Assembly: GCF_000336915.1 (NCBI RefSeq)
Contig: NZ_AOMD01000016.1
Span: 1-64,000 of the forward strand
DNA from: Halococcus saccharolyticus DSM 5350
GTDB lineage: Archaea > Halobacteriota > Halobacteria > Halobacteriales > Halococcaceae
DNA: 64,000 bases
Direction: 5' to 3'
The notes under the pieces were generated by a model. The model was not told the DNA's origin and did no database searches. It saw only the letters and a program-made list of their open reading frames with translations. The position numbers and the translations under genes are program-made. Positions 60,802 to 64,000 of this stretch are shown here, piece by piece (the first letter of the stretch is position 1; the number at the start of each line of letters is the position of its first letter).

Positions 60802-61457
60802 AGCAGTAGATAGCCCGCGACGACGAGTCCGCCGAGGACGGCGAGTGCGCCGACGAACATCGCGATGCCCTCGAGAAACAGGAGTCCGACCCCGAGCAGT
60901 ATCACGAGTGCCGTCCCGCCGAGCAACACCGGCGTGTCGAGGCCCGACGACTGTCCGACGGACGATCGCCGCGACGAATGATGGGAGGACGACGGCTGAG
61001 AGGACGCCCGTCGCGACGCGGATCGGCCCGACGACGATCCCGTGCTCGTCGTACTCGTCGTGTTGGACGAGCGCGTCGTGGTTCTCGATCGATTCGACCC
61101 CTGAATCAGTGACTCGTCGATCTCGACGGTCTGTTTGCCGGCGGTGGGTTCGACCGAAACCGCGATATCGTGAGTTTCGCTGCCGTAGGCGGTGGCGACG
61201 GTGAGCGTCCCCCGGACGGGGCCGGTATCGTGAACGCTGACCGGCACTCGACTCACCGCGCCGGTCCGGATGTAGTGGTTGCCCGACGGGAGCGAAGCGA
61301 CCTCCGCGAGGCCGTTGTTGAGCCGGAGATGGGCGTGGGCGGCCTCGCCGTGGTTCTCGATCTCGATCACGAACGAGTCGGCGGTCTCAAAGCTGTCCGG
61401 GGCTTCGATCGAGTGGAGGCGATCGCGGTTGAGGTGGACGGCAAGCGTCTCAGACAC
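60795..61457 (-). CDS. Conserved haloarchaeal protein with beta-sandwich and two C-terminal helices
   Basis: A 220-residue protein. Residues 1-~110 look like an immunoglobulin-like beta domain (FVIEIENHGEAAHAHLRLN, VSRVPVSVHDTGPVRGTLTV). Residues 115-170 are a Ser/Thr/Arg-rich linker. Two membrane helices follow (about 173-195 and 198-218). The start is GTG at 61457. It is probably anchored in the membrane with the domain outside or inside; orientation is uncertain because no signal peptide is present. Confidence 0.65.
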   Translation of the reverse strand: MSETLAVHLNRDRLHSIEAPDSFETADSFVIEIENHGEAAHAHLRLNNGLAEVASLPSGNHYIRTGAVSRVPVSVHDTGPVRGTLTVATAYGSETHDIAVSVEPTAGKQTVEIDESLIQGSNRSRTTTRSSNTTSTTSTGSSSGRSASRRASSQPSSSHHSSRRSSVGQSSGLDTPVLLGGTALVILLGVGLLFLEGIAMFVGALAVLGGLVVAGYLLLY

Positions 61458-61475
61458 GGTCAGCTCCCCACATTC

Positions 61476-61670
61476 TCAGGCCGGTGCGTCGTCGCGCATG
61501 TCCGGCGGGAGGAGGTTCGGGATCCCCTCTTCGATGGGGTACTCCTCGCCGCACTCGGTACAGACGAGCCGCCCTTCGAGCACCTCGTCGTCGTCTCGTT
61601 GGATGGGTTCGAGCTCGAGCTCCTGCTTGTCCATCGGACACCGGATGATGTCCATCAGCGACTCCTTCAC
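61476..61670 (-). CDS. Trm112-like zinc-ribbon methyltransferase activator
   Basis: A 64-residue protein, MKESLMDIIRCPMDKQELEL with a later LVCTECGEEYPIEEGIPNLL, matching the Trm112/YcaR family. The three or four cysteines give a partial zinc ribbon. Archaeal Trm112 activates several RNA and protein methyltransferases. The start is GTG at 61670; an ATG six codons in is the alternative. It lies 18 bases upstream of the beta-sandwich protein gene. Confidence 0.85.
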   Translation of the reverse strand: MKESLMDIIRCPMDKQELELEPIQRDDDEVLEGRLVCTECGEEYPIEEGIPNLLPPDMRDDAPA

Positions 61671-61734
61671 CGGCGCTCACCCCGATTCATGCGCGGAGCG
61701 AGGTTCGGCGGTGATAAAAACGTGGCGCTCGCCC

Positions 61735-62245
61735 GCGGTGCGGCGGTGCGGTTGCGGTGGCGGCGCGGCCGCGGGAGCGGTGGCGGTGTGGTTGTTGTGT
61801 GGTTGCGGTCCTGGCGGATGGAGGGCGAGGCGCGTGAGCGACCGCAGGGAGCGAGCAGCGAACGAAATGAGCGCGCGCCGTCGTTCCGCTTCGCTCCACG
61901 ACGAGCCTCACGCTCGCTCCGCTCGCGTGAGACGCCGAGGGCTTCGGCGGTGGTGGTGACGGTGCGGTTCCTTGGTGGATCGAGGGCGAACGACCGGAGT
62001 TCTCGTGAGCCGAAGCGAACGAGAGCACGGAAGAGCGAAGCTCTCCCCGAGGGAGTGAGGGCTCGGACGGTGCTGTGTGATAGCGGTCGCGGGAAGCGTA
62101 GCATCCGCGAACGAGCGTAGCGAGCGCGGTTCGCCGTGAGCGAACGGAGTGAGCGAGCGGGTGTTTTTAGTCCAGGTTTTGCGAGGAGTGGTGGGCGAGC
62201 GACCGAGCAACGCGAGGGAGCGAGCGCACCCGACGAAGTAAACAG
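61735..62245. repeat. Family-A modular hairpin element, copy A4 (expanded)
   Basis: At about 510 bases this is the longest copy and fills nearly all of the 583-base gap before the purA 3' end. Shared blocks are CCTGGCGGATGGAGGGCGAG, GAGGGCTTCGGCGGT, TTTTTAGTCCAGGTTTTGC and, touching purA, AAACAGTGGGG. The slot between the first two holds about 130 bases with CGTCGT/ACGACG (61879-61884/61898-61903) and CTCACGC/GCGTGAG (61907-61913/61925-61931). A second copy of a similar module contains AGAGC-GAA-GCTCT (62032-62044). Confidence 0.7.
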
Positions 62246-62253
62246 TGGGGGGG

Positions 62254-63648
62254 TTATTGGAACGGATCGTCGAGGACGATCGTCTGTTCGCGGTCGGGGC
62301 CGACGCCGATCGCCGAAATCGGGACATCGAGTTCGTCGCTGACGTACTCGACGTAGGTCCGGGCGTTCGCTGGCAGTGCATCGTAGCCCTCGTTCGCGAC
62401 GGCGTCCCAGTCGGCCTCGGACCAGCCGTCGAACGATTTGTACTGGGGCTCGCACTCGCTCCACCGCTCGGTGGTTGCTGGCATCGTTTCGACCGTCTCG
62501 CCATCGAGTTCGTAGGCGTGGCCCACCTGAAGCTTCTCGATTCCCGCGAGCGTGTCGACGTGGTTGATCGCGAGTCCGGTGAACCCGCTCGCGCGCGCTG
62601 CGTGACGCAGCATCGGCATGTCGAGCCAGCCGATCCGGCGCGGCCGGCCGGTGACGGTGCCGTACTCGCCGCCAGCCTCACGGATGTGATCGGCGAGATC
62701 CGCCATATCGGGATTGCCACTGTCCGCTGGCGTCTGCCCCTCGACAAATCCCATCTCGGTCGGGAGCGGACCCGCTCCGACCCGTGAGAGATACGCCTTG
62801 ACGACGCCGATGACTTCGCCACTGCCGACGACGGTCGGTCCGAGGCCCGTCCCCGTGGCCGCACCGCCCGCCGTCGGATTCGAGGAGGTCACGAAGGGGT
62901 AGTTGCCGTGGTCGATGTCGATCGCGGTGCCCTGCGCACCCTCGAAGAGGAGCTGTTCGCCGCGCTCGACGCGCTCGTCGAGATACGCGCCACAGTTCAC
63001 CGGCATGTCGTTGTCGACGAGTCGTTCGCCGTATGCGCGATACTCGGCGAACAGCTCGTCGACATCGAACGCGCCGTCGAACGCCGACGGATCGCGGTCG
63101 TACACCGACTCACACAGTGCACGTTTTCGCGGGACGAGGGATTCGAGGCGATCGCGGAGCACTGCGGGATCGAGCAGGTCGCCGACCCGAATCCCGCGGC
63201 GCGCTGCCTTGTCCTCGTAGGCCGGCCCGATCCCGTTGCCGGTGGTGCCGATGTGGTCGTCCTTCGCGTCCTCCTCGATCCCATCGAGCGCACGGTGATA
63301 CGGGAAGATGACGTGGGCGCGTTCGGCGACTCGAACGTCCGGATCGAGCCCACGATTGCGGAGCCCTTCGATCTCCTCGAACAGCGTCGCGGGGTTGACG
63401 ACGCAGCCGTTGCCGAGCACGCCGGTTTTTCCCCGGACCGCGCCGCTCGGCACGAGCGAGAGTTTGTACTCTGCGCTCGTGTCGTCCGATTCCGTTCGCT
63501 CGTCGGTCGGGTCGTCGTACACGACGGTGTGGCCGGCGTTGTCGCCACCCTGATATCGACAGACTACGTCGGCCGGCTCGCTCCAGCGGTCGACCATCCC
63601 GCCCTTGCCCTCGTCGCCGAGCTGCGCGCCGACGATCGTTACGGTCAT
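62254..63648 (-). CDS. purA: Adenylosuccinate synthetase
   Basis: A 464-residue enzyme that joins IMP and aspartate with GTP on the way to AMP. TIVGAQLGDEGKGGMVDRWS is the N-terminal P-loop with the catalytic Asp and Lys; RYQGGDNAGHTVVYD, TGNGIGPAYEDKAAR and FEGAQGTAIDIDHG, SSNPTAGGAATGTGLG are family blocks. The start MTVTIVGAQ was chosen over an in-frame upstream extension. A few acidic insertions (about residues 45-60) make it somewhat longer than bacterial PurA. Confidence 0.95.
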   Translation of the reverse strand: MTVTIVGAQLGDEGKGGMVDRWSEPADVVCRYQGGDNAGHTVVYDDPTDERTESDDTSAEYKLSLVPSGAVRGKTGVLGNGCVVNPATLFEEIEGLRNRGLDPDVRVAERAHVIFPYHRALDGIEEDAKDDHIGTTGNGIGPAYEDKAARRGIRVGDLLDPAVLRDRLESLVPRKRALCESVYDRDPSAFDGAFDVDELFAEYRAYGERLVDNDMPVNCGAYLDERVERGEQLLFEGAQGTAIDIDHGNYPFVTSSNPTAGGAATGTGLGPTVVGSGEVIGVVKAYLSRVGAGPLPTEMGFVEGQTPADSGNPDMADLADHIREAGGEYGTVTGRPRRIGWLDMPMLRHAARASGFTGLAINHVDTLAGIEKLQVGHAYELDGETVETMPATTERWSECEPQYKSFDGWSEADWDAVANEGYDALPANARTYVEYVSDELDVPISAIGVGPDREQTIVLDDPFQ

Positions 63649-63922
63649 AGCCGAGGGTTCCGACGTTCGGGATAAACCGATTACGGTGTGCCTGTCGGTC
63701 ATCGCCCGACCGGAATCAGCCAGCATTCCTCCAACCAACACCATTTTTCGGCATTCTTCGCCGTTGGCTACCGTCGGCCGGAAAGTATATTCGATATGCG
63801 TCCGTATCTCTCACGAGAATCGTCGGCGCGCGTGATGGTGGTCCCAACGCTGGCCTCACCACCGATCGTAGCCGCCCTCGGCAGTAACCTTTAAACCGTC
63901 TCTCCACGAGTTAACAAGTGCC

Positions 63923-64000
63923 ATGATAGATCGACTCGAAAAGGAAGTCGATATGCTGGAGCGACATCTCCAGGTACTGCGTATCGTGATCGAAAGCGAA
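63923..64000 (+). CDS. Haloarchaeal transcriptional regulator, 5' end only
   Basis: The gene runs off the right edge. The 26 visible residues, MIDRLEKEVDMLERHLQV then LRIVIESE, match the leading coiled helix of a widespread haloarchaeal helix-turn-helix regulator family as I remember it. A strong TATA box CTTTAAACC (about 63889) lies about 30 bases upstream, fitting a leaderless transcript beginning at or near the ATG. Confidence 0.55.
   Translation, partial: MIDRLEKEVDMLERHLQVLRIVIESE

Overview
The window is a 64 kb piece of a haloarchaeal (class Halobacteria) chromosome. Evidence: GC-rich DNA with strongly acidic predicted proteins; archaeal-only genes (ribosomal protein L37e, an Lsm protein, DUF63 and UPF0179 proteins, a short-chain prenyl diphosphate synthase); TATA-type promoters close to start codons; three archaeal-style tRNA genes. 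A Halococcus-like genome is a guess, not shown here. There are no rRNA genes, no intact insertion sequence and no CRISPR array, so most of the window is ordinary core genome. The unusual content lies in the gene-free stretches and a few accessory genes.

Layout. 1-4.5 kb: 5' part of nadE, a membrane protein, a degenerate NAD-kinase-like protein, an M28 peptidase and a prenyl diphosphate synthase. 4.5-7.7 kb: a hairpin-rich intergenic element, tRNA-Leu(GAG), two palindromic structures and an 844-residue surface protein with a collagen-like region. 7.9-14 kb: the overlapping Lsm/L37e/purF cluster, an M42 peptidase and small conserved proteins. 14-18 kb: the succinate dehydrogenase operon sdhC-D-B-A, whose sdhA carries a palindrome-rich insertion. 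18-20.5 kb: an AstE/aspartoacylase-like protein divergent from a RimK-type ATP-grasp fused to a retropepsin-like domain. 20.7-25.3 kb: an AlkA-type glycosylase and a divergent fatty-acid beta-oxidation pair. 25.4-28 kb: tRNA-Glu(TTC), a cold-shock protein and a TetR-MATE efflux operon.

28-37.5 kb: a DASH-type cryptochrome and the four-gene operon prkA-prkA-DUF444-spoVR, a stress-kinase module with two kinase paralogues. 37.6-46.3 kb: a ferredoxin, a second aspartoacylase-like protein, NUDIX, DUF309 and DUF63 proteins, tRNA-Leu(CAA), and a YcaO cyclodehydratase fused to an E1-like zinc domain. 46.5-52 kb: glyA, NUDIX, an F420-dependent oxidoreductase with a 33-bp internal duplication, and a polytopic glycosyltransferase-like protein. 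52-64 kb: a hairpin array, a DUF1028 protein, a 48-residue protein, a structured gene-free interval, a PadR-type regulator, an aminotransferase, cysS, cbiX with its DR2241 partner, a Trm112-like protein, purA, and the first codons of a regulator.

The most interesting signal is a set of dispersed intergenic elements in two related families: A at 4.5, 13.9, 43.7, 52.2 and 61.7 kb, and B at 52.4, 53.6 and 58.7 kb. They have conserved flanks around slots filled by short hairpins, often with three-base loops. The stem sequence differs between copies while pairing is kept. Four of five family-A copies sit with the same end directly after the 3' end of a gene. A similar run of hairpins occurs inside sdhA. 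This looks like a mobile or recombining palindromic element, a terminator family, or both.
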